In this document: piece by piece, positions 9,464 through 18,361 of the stretch
How the letters are laid out: the number at the start of each line of letters is the position of its first letter
How positions within the stretch are numbered: the stretch's first letter is position 1
Assembly: GCF_004307015.1 (NCBI RefSeq)
Contig: NZ_SIJL01000002.1
Span: 15,084-79,083 of the forward strand
DNA length: 64,000 nt
From: Thermus thermamylovorans
Lineage (GTDB): Bacteria > Deinococcota > Deinococci > Deinococcales > Thermaceae
Direction: 5' to 3'
Notes under the pieces: model-generated
The model's input: only the letters and a program-made list of their open reading frames with translations
Databases searched by the model: none
What the model was told of the DNA's origin: nothing
Translations under genes and position numbers: made by a program

Positions 9464-11193
9464 GGGAGGCGGGCATGCGCCTGGACCCGAACCACCCCCG
9501 GCCCACCCTGCAGAGGCCGGGCTGGCGGAGCCTGGAGGGCCTTTGGGGCTTCGCCCTGAGCGGGGCGGAAGGGCCCGGAAGGGTGCGCTTCCACCGGAGG
9601 ATCCGCCTCCCCTTCCCCCCGGAGGCCCCGGGGAGCGGGGTGGGGGCGGCCTTCGTGGAGGCCTGCTGGTACCGGAAGGTGTTGCGGCCCAGGCCCCGGC
9701 CCGGATGGCGGCTTTTCCTCCACTTCGGGGCGGTGGACTACCGCGCGGAGCTCTTCCTGAACGGGGCCCGGGTCCTGGAGCACGAGGGGGGGCACACCCC
9801 CTTCCGCCTGGACCTCACCCCCTTCCTGGGAGGCCCCCTGGAGCTCCTCCTCCGAGCGGAGGACGACCCCCTGGACCCCGAGAAGCCCCGGGGCAAGCAG
9901 GCCCTGGGGGAGCCTGAGGGCACCTTCTACCCCCGGACCACGGGGGTGTGGCAGCCCGTCTGGCTGGAGTGGGTGCCGGAAAGCCGCCTGGAGGCCCTCC
10001 GCCTCACCCCGGACCTGAAGGCCTTGGGCTTCCACCTGGAGGTCCAGGCGGTGGGGGAGGGGGAGGCGGTGGAGGTGGCCCTCTTCCCGGGGTTGGGGCC
10101 GGGGGAGGCCCCCCTGGCCCAGGCCCGCTTCCCCCTCCTCGGGGGGGTGGCCCGGGGCTTTCTGGGGCTCCCCGGAAGGGGGGACCCGGAGGCTTCCCTC
10201 TGGCGGCCGGAGCGCCCCGTCCTCTTCGGCCTCCGCCTGCGCCTCCTGGGGGGAAGGCGCCTCTTGGACGAGGCCTACAGCTACGGGGGTTTGCGGGAGG
10301 TCGCGGCCCGGCGGGGGGTTTTCTTCCTCAACGGGGAGCCCTACCTCCCCAAGCTGGCCCTGGACCAGGGGCTCTGGCCCGAGGGGCACCTGGCCCCCCC
10401 GGGGCCGGAGGCCTTGCGGCGGGACCTGGAGCTCGCCAAGGCCATGGGCTTCAACGGGGTGCGCAAGCACCAGAAGCTGGAAGACCCCCGGTACCTCCAC
10501 CTGGCGGACCGGCTGGGGCTTCTGGTCTTCATGGAGATGCCGAGCTTCTTCCGCTTCTCCCCCAAGGCCGCCCGGCGCTACCTGGCGGAGCTCGTCCCCG
10601 CCCTGGAGCGGTACGCCAACCACCCCAGCCTGGTGGCCTGGATCCTCTTCAACGAGAGCTGGGGGCTCACCCCCTGGACGGAGGCCAGCCGGGCCTTCCT
10701 CCGGGGGGCCTTCCTCCTGGCCCGGGCCCTGGACCCCACCCGGGTCCTGGTGGACAACGACGGCTGGGAGCACGGCCCTTCCCACCTCCTCACCGTCCAC
10801 GACTACGCCCCCCCGGAGGTCCTCCGGCGCCGCTACGCCCGGGAGCCCTTCCCCGAGGCCCCCATGGGCCGCCCCCTTCTCCTTCGGGGAGAGGGGTTCC
10901 CCCCGGGGGTGCGGCCCTTCCTCTCGGAGTTCGGGGGGCTCCGCCTCAGGGCCCCCACCCCGGGCTGGGGGTACCGGGAGGCCGAGGGGGAGGAGGCCTT
11001 TTTGGCCGAGGTCCTCCGCTACCTGGAGGCCGCCTGCGCCAGCCGCCTGGCGGGGTTCTGCTACACCCAGCTCTACGACACCTTCCAGGAGGAAAACGGC
11101 CTTCTGGACTTCTGGCGGAGGCCCAAGGTGCCCCCCGAGGGGGTGCGGGCCCTCCTCGAGGGGTGCGAGGCCCGGCGGCTTTTGGCCGAGTAG
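9460..11193 (+). CDS. Glycoside hydrolase family 2 enzyme (copy 1)
   Basis: The protein has about 577 residues. It has an N-terminal jelly-roll sugar-binding domain (RSLEGLWGFALSG, CWYRKVL), an immunoglobulin-like middle and a TIM barrel with acid/base Glu399 (ILFNESWG) and nucleophile Glu490 (LSEFGG). GH2 includes beta-galactosidases, beta-mannosidases and beta-glucuronidases, and I cannot pick one. There is no signal peptide, so it acts in the cytoplasm on imported oligosaccharide. The GTG at 9460 overlaps the transporter stop. An ATG at 9475 is an alternative start. Confidence 0.85.
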   Translation: MREAGMRLDPNHPRPTLQRPGWRSLEGLWGFALSGAEGPGRVRFHRRIRLPFPPEAPGSGVGAAFVEACWYRKVLRPRPRPGWRLFLHFGAVDYRAELFLNGARVLEHEGGHTPFRLDLTPFLGGPLELLLRAEDDPLDPEKPRGKQALGEPEGTFYPRTTGVWQPVWLEWVPESRLEALRLTPDLKALGFHLEVQAVGEGEAVEVALFPGLGPGEAPLAQARFPLLGGVARGFLGLPGRGDPEASLWRPERPVLFGLRLRLLGGRRLLDEAYSYGGLREVAARRGVFFLNGEPYLPKLALDQGLWPEGHLAPPGPEALRRDLELAKAMGFNGVRKHQKLEDPRYLHLADRLGLLVFMEMPSFFRFSPKAARRYLAELVPALERYANHPSLVAWILFNESWGLTPWTEASRAFLRGAFLLARALDPTRVLVDNDGWEHGPSHLLTVHDYAPPEVLRRRYAREPFPEAPMGRPLLLRGEGFPPGVRPFLSEFGGLRLRAPTPGWGYREAEGEEAFLAEVLRYLEAACASRLAGFCYTQLYDTFQEENGLLDFWRRPKVPPEGVRALLEGCEARRLLAE

Positions 11194-11202
11194 GGGTGGC
11201 GG

Positions 11203-13569
11203 ATGCGGGGCGTGGCGAGAAAGCTTTGGAGCGCTTTGGGGATGGCGGTCCTCCTGGGCCCAAAGGCCCTCCTCCAGGCGGTGGCCTACGCCTGGGGGCG
11301 GGACCGGCTCACCCCCCGGGGGCCCCTTTCCCCTTGGCAGGGGGTGGGTCCCCCCGTAGGCCTGGAGCCCGTCCCCGGGGGGGTGCGGGTGCGCTTCCCC
11401 GAGGCGGCCTTGGAGGCGGTCTTCCTGGGGGAGGACCTCCTCCGCCTGGCCTGGTCCCCGGGGGAGGAGGTGCCTCCCTACCCCCTGGCCGAGGCCCCCA
11501 CCCCCTGGGAGCCCCAGCGCCTCGAGGGGGGCCGCCTCCTCCGCACCCCGCGGATGGCCCTCTGGGTGGGGGAGGAGGGGCTGGAGCTCCGGGACCCCCA
11601 GGGGGAGGTGCTGCGGCGGGAGGCCTACCCCGAGCGGGCCGGGCCCGCCTGGCGCCACCGGGTGGCCCTGCGCCCCGGGGAGCGGGTCCTGGGCCTGGGG
11701 GAGAGGGCCTCTCCCCTGGACCGCCGGGGCGGGGTCTACCGGCTCTGGAACCGGGACCCCGGGGGGAGCTACGGCCCGGGGGAGGACCCCCTCTACCTCT
11801 CCGTGCCCCTATGGCTCTCCCTCCTCCCCGGGGGCGGGGGGTACCTGGCCTTCTACGAGAACCCCGCGGAGGGCTGGGTGGACCTCCAGGGGGAGGAGGG
11901 GGTGGTGGCCTTCCTGGGGGGGCCTTTCCGCTACTACCTCCTCCCGGGGCCCCTGGAGGCGGCCCTGGCCCGCTACCTCCGCCTCACCGGCCTACCCCCC
12001 TTGCCCCCCCGTTGGGCCCTGGGTTTCCACTACGCCCGCTGGGGCCTCCCCACCCGGAAGGCGGTGGAGGAGGCGGTGGCGGGCTTTCTGGGGCGGGGCC
12101 TGCCCCTTAGGGCGGTCCACCTGGACATCGACCACATGCGGGGCTACCGGGTCTTCACCGTGGACGAGGGGCGCTTCCCCGACCTCCCGGGGATGGTGGG
12201 GGGCTTCCGGAAGGAGGGGGTGCGCACCGTGGTCATCCTGGACCCCGGGGTGAAGGCGGAAAGGGGCTTTCCCCTTTACGAGGAGGGCCTGAGGGAGGGG
12301 GTCTTCTGCCGCCTCCCCTCGGGGGCGGTCTTCCGGGGGCCGGTCTGGCCGGGGCCCGCCGCCTTCCCCGACTTCACCGACCCCGGGGTGCGGGCCTGGT
12401 GGGGGGGGAAGCTCGCGGCCTTTTTGGGGATGGGGGTTTCCGGCTTCTGGCTGGACATGAACGAGCCCGCCCTCTTCGCCGCCTGGGGGGAGCCCACCTT
12501 CCCCCCCTCCGTGCGCCACCGCCTGGAGGGGCAAGGGGGGGACCACCGCCTGGCCCACAACCTCTACGGCCTCCTCATGGCCCGCGCGGCCTGGGAGGGG
12601 TTCCGGCGCCATGCCCCTGGGGTCCGGCCCTTCCTCCTCACCCGCGCGGGTTTCGCCGGGGTTCAGCGCTACGCCTGGGCCTGGACGGGGGACGTGGAGA
12701 GCACCTGGGAGGGCCTAAGGACCACCCTGCGGGCCCTCCTCGGGCTTTCCCTTTCCGGGGTGCCCTTCGTGGGCTCGGACATCGGGGGCTTCAGCGGGAA
12801 CCCTCCCCCCGAGCTTTATCTGCGCTGGTTCCAGCTTGCGGCCCTCACCCCCTTCTTCCGCCTGCACTCCGCCCGCTGGACCCGGCCCCGGGAGCCCTGG
12901 CGCTTCGGGGAGGAGGTGCTTTTGGGGGTGCGCTGGGCCATGGCCCTGAGGGAAGCCCTCCTCCCCTACCTCTACACCCTGGCCTGGCGGGCCGCCCGGG
13001 AGGGGAGGCTCCTCCTGAGGCCCCTTTTCCTCGCCGGGGGGCCCTATGGGGAAGAGGCCTTCTTCCTGGGGGAGGCCCTCCTGGTGGCCCCGGTCCTCGA
13101 GGCGGGGGCCCGGGCCAAGGAGGTGCCCCTGCCCCCGGGGGGCTGGTACCCCTGGGGGGAGGACGGGCTCCTGGAGGGGCCGGCCTGGGTCCGGCTCCCT
13201 GCCCCCCTGGACCGCATCCCCCTCCTGGTGCGCTCAGGAAGCCTCCTGCCCCTCCTGGAGGGGGCGGGCCTCGCCCTCCACCTCTACCCCGGGCCCGAGG
13301 GGGCGGAGGGGGAGGTGTACTGGGATGAGGGGGAAGGGGAAGGCCCCCACCGGCGGGACCGCTTCCGCCTCCTCCCCGTTCCGGGGGGCTACCGCCTCCT
13401 CTGGGAGGGGGAGGGGGCGTACCCCTGGCCCTGGGAGGGGGTGGGCCTGCGGCTTTTCGGCAAGAGGCTCCTGGGGGCTTGGGTGGAGGGGAAGGCGTAC
13501 CCCGCCGACGCAGGGGGTGTCCGCCTCCCCCCCTTCCGGGAGGCCTTCTTGGAGGTGAAGGGCCCTTAG
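11203..13569 (+). CDS. Glycoside hydrolase family 31 (alpha-glucosidase/alpha-xylosidase type)
   Basis: The 788-residue protein shows the GH31 nucleophile motif GFWLDMNEPALF (Asp418) and the acid/base in AWTGDVESTW (Asp497). Other marks are HLDIDHMRGYRVFTVD at the barrel start, SDIGGFSG and the C-terminal beta domains. The family releases alpha-linked glucose or xylose from non-reducing ends. No signal peptide is seen, so it is cytoplasmic. It follows GH2 copy 1 by 9 bp. An ATG 39 nt downstream (11242) is a possible alternative start. Confidence 0.9.
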   Translation: MRGVARKLWSALGMAVLLGPKALLQAVAYAWGRDRLTPRGPLSPWQGVGPPVGLEPVPGGVRVRFPEAALEAVFLGEDLLRLAWSPGEEVPPYPLAEAPTPWEPQRLEGGRLLRTPRMALWVGEEGLELRDPQGEVLRREAYPERAGPAWRHRVALRPGERVLGLGERASPLDRRGGVYRLWNRDPGGSYGPGEDPLYLSVPLWLSLLPGGGGYLAFYENPAEGWVDLQGEEGVVAFLGGPFRYYLLPGPLEAALARYLRLTGLPPLPPRWALGFHYARWGLPTRKAVEEAVAGFLGRGLPLRAVHLDIDHMRGYRVFTVDEGRFPDLPGMVGGFRKEGVRTVVILDPGVKAERGFPLYEEGLREGVFCRLPSGAVFRGPVWPGPAAFPDFTDPGVRAWWGGKLAAFLGMGVSGFWLDMNEPALFAAWGEPTFPPSVRHRLEGQGGDHRLAHNLYGLLMARAAWEGFRRHAPGVRPFLLTRAGFAGVQRYAWAWTGDVESTWEGLRTTLRALLGLSLSGVPFVGSDIGGFSGNPPPELYLRWFQLAALTPFFRLHSARWTRPREPWRFGEEVLLGVRWAMALREALLPYLYTLAWRAAREGRLLLRPLFLAGGPYGEEAFFLGEALLVAPVLEAGARAKEVPLPPGGWYPWGEDGLLEGPAWVRLPAPLDRIPLLVRSGSLLPLLEGAGLALHLYPGPEGAEGEVYWDEGEGEGPHRRDRFRLLPVPGGYRLLWEGEGAYPWPWEGVGLRLFGKRLLGAWVEGKAYPADAGGVRLPPFREAFLEVKGP

Positions 13570-13594
13570 GAGGGCCCTTGGGAGAGGAGGGCGT

Positions 13595-15649
13595 ATGGAG
13601 GTGCGGCTGGAGCGGGCTTGGTTTCTGGCGCACGGGGCGGCGGGGCCGGAAGGCCTGCCCCAGGCGGGGTGGCGGGAGGTGGCCCTCCCCCACCAGTGGA
13701 GCCTGGAGGGGGTGGAGGCGGAGGTGGGCTGGTACCGCCTGGCCCTTCCCGAGGGGGGGGCTAGGCGTTTCCTCCGCGCCTTCGGGGACTACTACCAGGA
13801 GGCCTGGGTGGAGGGCGTTCCCCTGGGGCGGCACGAGGGGTACTTCTTCCCCTGGCTCTTGGAGCTTCCCCCCGGGCGCGAGCTCCTCCTCCGGGTTTCC
13901 GCCCCCAAGGAGCCCCTGGGGGTCTGGCCCCGGTTCAAGCGGCAGATCAAGGGGGTTTTGGGCCAGCACGACTGCCGCCCTGGGGGGAACGGCCCCCGGG
14001 GCCAGGAGCGGGGCACGGGGGGGCTTTGGGGCGGGGTGGAGGTGCTCTTCCGCGAGGAGGTGGCTCTGCTCGGGCTCAGCCACCGCCTCCACCCCCGGCC
14101 CGGGGGGTGGCGGCTTCTGGTGCGGCTCCTGGTGGATGCCCCCAGGGCCTTCCGGGAGCCCCTAAGCCTAAGGCTTCTCCCGGAGAACTTCCCGGGGGAG
14201 GCCCGGGAGCGGGAGGCCCTCCTGGAAGGGGAGGCGGGGAGGGCCTGGCGGGAGGTGGTGTGGGACCTGCCCGCCATGCCCCTTTGGGAGGTGTGGGAGC
14301 GGGGCTTTCCTCACCTCTTCCGCCTCGAGGCGGAGCTTTTGGGGGCCAGGCTCAGCGCCCCCCTGGGCTTCCGCACCGTGGAGCTGGACCCTGAGGGCTG
14401 GCTCCTCCTGAACGGCAAGAGGCTCTTCCTCCGGGGCACCAACCACATCCCCACCCAGTGGCTTGCGGGCTACACCCAGGACCTGGCCCAAAGGGACGTG
14501 GCCCTCCTCAAGGAGGCCAACCTCAACGCGGTGCGGGTCCACGCCCACGTGACCCACCCCGCCTTCTACCGGGCCTGCGACCGGGAGGGGGTTTTGGTCT
14601 GGCAGGACTTTCCCCTGCAGTGGGGTTACGCCGCCGACGAGGCCTTCGCGGGGGAGGCCCTGCGCCAGGTGCGGGCCATGGTGGAGCACCTGGGGGCCCA
14701 CCCCTCCCTTTACCTCTGGTGCGCCCAGAACGAGCCCACCCACAACCGCCACGCCCTGGGTCCCCTCCTGGCGGCGGAGATCCGGGCCCAGGACCCCACC
14801 CGGCCCGTGAAGGCGGCCTCGGACTTCCGCGAGCACCCCTACCCCGGCTGGTACTGGGGGCACCTGCGGGACTTCCTGGCCCTTCCCGGGGCGCCTCTCC
14901 CTTCCGAGTTCGGGGCCCAGGCCCTGCCCCGGGCGGAGCTCTTGAGGCGGGTGTTGGGGGAGGCCGCCTGGCCCCCCCGGTGGGAGGCCTGGGCCTACCA
15001 CAACTTCCAGCCCCACGAGACCTTCCGGGTGGCGGGGGTGGCGCTGGGGGCGTCCCTGGAGGAGTTTGTGGAAAACTCCCAGGCTTATCAGGCGAAGCTC
15101 CTGGAGTTCGCCGTCCACGCCTACCGGCGGGGCAAGGGGCGGGTGGTGGGCTACTTCCAGTTCCTGTTCGTGGAGCCCTGGGAGGGGATCACCTGGGCGG
15201 TCCTGGACGTGGAAAGGGTGCCCAAGAGGGGCTTTTACGCCCTGAAGGAGGCCTCTAGCCCCGTCCTCCTCTCCCTGGTGCCCTACCGGGAGGAGGTGGA
15301 GGTGGGAGGACCCCCTTTGCGGGAGGCCTGGCTCGTAAGCGACCTGGAGAGGCCGGCAAGCCTCTGGGTGCGCCTCCGCCTCGAGGGGCCAAAGGCCCTG
15401 GAGCTTTTGGAGGAGGAGGTGCGCCTGGCCCCCGGGGAGGTGCGGCGGCTTTTCAGCCTGGGGGAGCTCTGGGAAAGCCCCCTCCCCCTCCAGGCCCGCT
15501 TCCTCCCGGTGCAGGAGGCCCTGAGGGGGCTGCCCCCGGGGCGCTACCGCCTGGTGGGGGAGGCGTACGAGGGGGAAAGGCTCTGGTCCCGCCACGCCCT
15601 GGAGGTGGCCTACCTGGAGCCCCTGGTCCCGGTGGAGGCCGCCTGGTGA
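13595..15649 (+). CDS. Glycoside hydrolase family 2 enzyme (copy 2)
   Basis: The 684-residue protein has an N-terminal sandwich domain (LPHQWSLEGVEAEVGWYRLAL), then a TIM barrel with acid/base Glu380 (AQNEPTHN) and nucleophile Glu438 (LPSEFGAQ). The RGTNHIPTQW block and the DFPLQWGY pattern resemble beta-mannosidase or exo-beta-glycosidase GH2 members more than LacZ. It is cytoplasmic and overlaps the second transporter gene by 4 bp. It is divergent from GH2 copy 1, so the two probably attack different linkages. Confidence 0.85.
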   Translation: MEVRLERAWFLAHGAAGPEGLPQAGWREVALPHQWSLEGVEAEVGWYRLALPEGGARRFLRAFGDYYQEAWVEGVPLGRHEGYFFPWLLELPPGRELLLRVSAPKEPLGVWPRFKRQIKGVLGQHDCRPGGNGPRGQERGTGGLWGGVEVLFREEVALLGLSHRLHPRPGGWRLLVRLLVDAPRAFREPLSLRLLPENFPGEAREREALLEGEAGRAWREVVWDLPAMPLWEVWERGFPHLFRLEAELLGARLSAPLGFRTVELDPEGWLLLNGKRLFLRGTNHIPTQWLAGYTQDLAQRDVALLKEANLNAVRVHAHVTHPAFYRACDREGVLVWQDFPLQWGYAADEAFAGEALRQVRAMVEHLGAHPSLYLWCAQNEPTHNRHALGPLLAAEIRAQDPTRPVKAASDFREHPYPGWYWGHLRDFLALPGAPLPSEFGAQALPRAELLRRVLGEAAWPPRWEAWAYHNFQPHETFRVAGVALGASLEEFVENSQAYQAKLLEFAVHAYRRGKGRVVGYFQFLFVEPWEGITWAVLDVERVPKRGFYALKEASSPVLLSLVPYREEVEVGGPPLREAWLVSDLERPASLWVRLRLEGPKALELLEEEVRLAPGEVRRLFSLGELWESPLPLQARFLPVQEALRGLPPGRYRLVGEAYEGERLWSRHALEVAYLEPLVPVEAAW

Positions 15650-16911
15650 TCCTTCCTCACCTGGCCTATGCCCTGGGCGCCCTGGGCCTCACCCTGCCGG
15701 GGCAGGCCTTCGGCACCTACCTGGCCTTCTACTACCTGGACCACCTGGGCCTGGCCGCCGGCGCCTTTGCCCTGGCCCGCCTCGTCTTTTCCGTGTGGGA
15801 TGCGGTGAACGACCCCCTTTTCGGCTACCTCTCCGACCGCACCAGGACCCCCTGGGGCCGCAGGCGGCCCTGGCTTTTCCTCGGCCTCCCCTTCCTCCTC
15901 CTCGCCTTCTACCTCACCTTCAGCGTCCCCGAGGCCTTCCGGCAGGGGGCGGCCCTCTTCTGGTACTGCCTTGGGGTGATCCTCTTCTTCGAAACCTTCG
16001 CCGCCCTCACCTGGGTGAACCACGCCGCCCTCTTCCCCGAGCTCTTCCGGGGGGAGGGGGCGCGGGCCAGGGCCAACGCCTGGCGCCAGGCCTTCTACTT
16101 CGTGGGCCTGGCGGTGAGCATCGCCCTCACCCCCCTGGCCTACACCGCCCTCGGCTTTTCCGGGATGGCCCTCCTTTACGGGGCCTTAGGGGGGCTTTTG
16201 GTCCTCCTCTTCCTCCTCTCCGTGCGGGAGGACCCCGAGGCCCGCCGCCCCGAGCCCCTCCCCCTCCTCCCCGCCTTCCGCCACACCCTCCTGAACCGGG
16301 CCTTTTGGGTCTATTCCCTGGCCGCCCTTTTCTTCTTCTTCGCTGTGGGGCTTTTCGCCGCGGCCATGCCCTTTTACGCCAAGTACGCCCTGGGCCTGGG
16401 GCCCGAGGCCACCGCCCTCCTCTTCGGGGCGGTGCTCCTCGCCGCTTTGCCCTCGGTCTTCCTCTGGGCCCGGCTGGCCGGGGCCTTAGGCCCCAAGCGG
16501 GCCTGGCTTTGGGCCCTGGGCCTGCTGGCCTTGGGGGCCTTCCTCCTCCTCTTCCCCCAAAGCCTCGCCCAGGCCCTCCCCGTGGGGGTGGTGGTGGGGG
16601 CGGGGTTCGGGGGGGTCCTGGTCCTGGGGGATGTGCTCCTGGCCGAGGTCATCGACCGGGACGCGAGGGCCACAGGCAGGCGGCGGGAAGGGGTGTACTA
16701 CAGCGTCTACGGCTTCATCAACCGCCTCTCCGGCCCCCTGCAGGCGGGGGCCTTCGCCCTCCTCACCCCCCTGTTCGGCTACGTGAGCGGGGAAAGCCCA
16801 GGGCCCAACCCCGAGGCCGCCTTCCGCTTCCTCATGGGGGTCCTCCCCTGCCTGGCGGCCCTTTTGGCCCTCGCCCTGGGGCGGCGCTTTCCCTACGGGG
16901 CCAGGGGTTAA
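15646..16911 (+). CDS. MFS sugar:cation symporter, GPH/MelB family (copy 2)
   Basis: This 421-residue, twelve-helix protein has the same GPH loop (DAVNDPLFGYLSDRTR, TPWGRRRPW) as copy 1. The GTG at 15646 overlaps the GH2 stop. Bases 15827-15875 are identical to 8385-8433 in copy 1, within the signature loop. The TAA stop (16909-16911) is also the first half of a TAAAAT -10-like box for the next gene. It probably imports the galactoside or mannoside cleaved by adjacent enzymes. Confidence 0.88.
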   Translation: MILPHLAYALGALGLTLPGQAFGTYLAFYYLDHLGLAAGAFALARLVFSVWDAVNDPLFGYLSDRTRTPWGRRRPWLFLGLPFLLLAFYLTFSVPEAFRQGAALFWYCLGVILFFETFAALTWVNHAALFPELFRGEGARARANAWRQAFYFVGLAVSIALTPLAYTALGFSGMALLYGALGGLLVLLFLLSVREDPEARRPEPLPLLPAFRHTLLNRAFWVYSLAALFFFFAVGLFAAAMPFYAKYALGLGPEATALLFGAVLLAALPSVFLWARLAGALGPKRAWLWALGLLALGAFLLLFPQSLAQALPVGVVVGAGFGGVLVLGDVLLAEVIDRDARATGRRREGVYYSVYGFINRLSGPLQAGAFALLTPLFGYVSGESPGPNPEAAFRFLMGVLPCLAALLALALGRRFPYGARG

Positions 16912-16921
16912 AATCCCCTGG
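16901..16921 (+). promoter_or_regulatory. Palindromic operator overlapping the alpha-galactosidase -10 box
   Basis: CCAGGGG and CCCCTGG are perfect 7-bp inverted arms around the 7-nt centre TTAAAAT. The centre contains -10-like TAAAAT (16909-16914) and also the stop codon of the upstream transporter gene. A transcript starting about 7 nt later would have a short leader with a GGAGGTGGGG ribosome-binding site before the ATG at 16931. A dimeric repressor bound here would block the promoter. An RNA hairpin is the alternative reading. Confidence 0.5.
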
Positions 16922-16930
16922 AGGTGGGGT

Positions 16931-18361
16931 ATGCGGGCGCGGTTTGGGGGCCTCGAGGTGCCCCTCCAGGCGGGGGCCCTGGAGCCCCTTCCCGGGGATT
17001 ACCTCCTCCGGGGAGGGGAGGTGCGGGCCTTTCCCCCCTTCCGGGGGGAGGCCTTCTTCCGCCACGGCTGGCAGAGCTGGAGCCTGGCGGCCTGGGTGGA
17101 CCCCAGGGAGCCCCCCAAGCCCCTCCTCCCGGAGGAGCGCCGTCCCCAGGCGGACGACCCCTTCCTCCTGGAGGCGGGGGCCTGGTGGGGGAGCGGCCTG
17201 GGGGCCCTGCGCGCCCCCGGGGGGGAGGTCCTCCTCCTGGGGGCCTTGGACCTGGGGGCCAGGGTTTTGGGCCGGGAGGACCTCCTCCTGGGCCGGTACG
17301 CCTCCGGGGAGGGGCGCTGGTTTTTGGCCTACGGCCCGGAGGCGGAGGTCTTCGCCGCCTACGCCCGCCTCCTCCCCAGGCGGCTTTCCGGCAGGCCCCC
17401 CAGGGTCTGGTGCTCCTGGTACAGCTTCTTCACCGAGATCGGCGAGGCCCTGCTCCTCCAGGTGCTGGAGGAGGTGGCGGGGCTTCCCTTTGAGGTTTTC
17501 CAGGTGGACGACGGCTGGCAGCGGGCCCTGGGGGACTGGGAGGCCAACGGGCGCTTCCCCCGGGGCATGGCCTTTTTGGCGGAGAGGATCCGGGAGAAGG
17601 GCCTGCGGGCGGGGCTGTGGCTCGCCCCCTTCCTGGTGACGGCGGAAAGCCCCCTCTACCGGGAGCGCCCCGAGTGGCTCCTGCGGGACGGGGAGGGGAG
17701 GCCCCTTCCCGCGGGGTTCAACTGGGGGAAGCCCCTCTACGCCCTGGATTCGGGCAACGAGGAGGTTTTGGACCATGTGGCGGGCTTGGTGCGCGAGGTG
17801 CGAGCCTGGGGGTACGACTACCTGAAGCTGGACTTCCTCTACGCCGCCGCCCTCCCCGGGGCCGAGGGGGAGGGGCGGTACCGGAGGGCCATGGAGCGGA
17901 TCCGCGAGGAGGCAGGGGATGCCTACCTGCTTTTCTGCGGGGCTCCCATCCTGGCCTCCTTAGGGCTTGCCGATGGGCTCAGGGTGGGGCCGGACGCGGC
18001 CCCCTACTGGGACAACGAGGACCGGACCCTATGGCTCCATGACCCCACGGGGCCGGGGCTTAGGAACGCCATCCGCACCACCTTCCACCGCTTGTGGCTT
18101 GGGGAAAACGTCCAGGTGGACCCCGACGTGGTCTATTTCCGCAACCGCTTCGCCCTCCTGCGGGAGGAGGAACGGCGCCTGCAGGAGGGCATGGCCCACC
18201 TCACCGGCTTCAAGGCCACCTCCGACCCGCCCTCCTGGCTTACCCCCGAGGAGCGGGAACGGCTTTTCGCCTTCCTGAGCCAGGACCAGAGGGTAAAGCC
18301 TCTTGGCCCCCACCGCTTCCAGGTGGGGGAGGAGGTTTTGGACTATGGGCCCGTTCTATAG
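16931..18361 (+). CDS. agaT: Alpha-galactosidase, GH36 (short Thermus AgaT type)
   Basis: The 476-residue protein has the same compact build as Thermus AgaT enzymes. It hydrolyses alpha-1,6-galactosides such as melibiose and raffinose. Visible marks are HGWQSWS in the N-terminal domain, VDDGWQRALGDWEAN, nucleophile Asp301 in DYLKLDFLYAA, and acid/base Asp355 in RVGPDAAPYWDN. There is no signal peptide. It has its own promoter/operator at 16901-16921 and starts an overlapping chain with galT, glpK and glpD, tying galactose release to galactose and glycerol metabolism. Confidence 0.93.
   Translation: MRARFGGLEVPLQAGALEPLPGDYLLRGGEVRAFPPFRGEAFFRHGWQSWSLAAWVDPREPPKPLLPEERRPQADDPFLLEAGAWWGSGLGALRAPGGEVLLLGALDLGARVLGREDLLLGRYASGEGRWFLAYGPEAEVFAAYARLLPRRLSGRPPRVWCSWYSFFTEIGEALLLQVLEEVAGLPFEVFQVDDGWQRALGDWEANGRFPRGMAFLAERIREKGLRAGLWLAPFLVTAESPLYRERPEWLLRDGEGRPLPAGFNWGKPLYALDSGNEEVLDHVAGLVREVRAWGYDYLKLDFLYAAALPGAEGEGRYRRAMERIREEAGDAYLLFCGAPILASLGLADGLRVGPDAAPYWDNEDRTLWLHDPTGPGLRNAIRTTFHRLWLGENVQVDPDVVYFRNRFALLREEERRLQEGMAHLTGFKATSDPPSWLTPEERERLFAFLSQDQRVKPLGPHRFQVGEEVLDYGPVL

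Noticed and set aside
9421-11658. Very long minus-strand frame opposite GH2 copy 1 and GH31
   Set aside because: It is rich in Pro, Gly, His and Glu with no domain; an antisense artefact of high GC.
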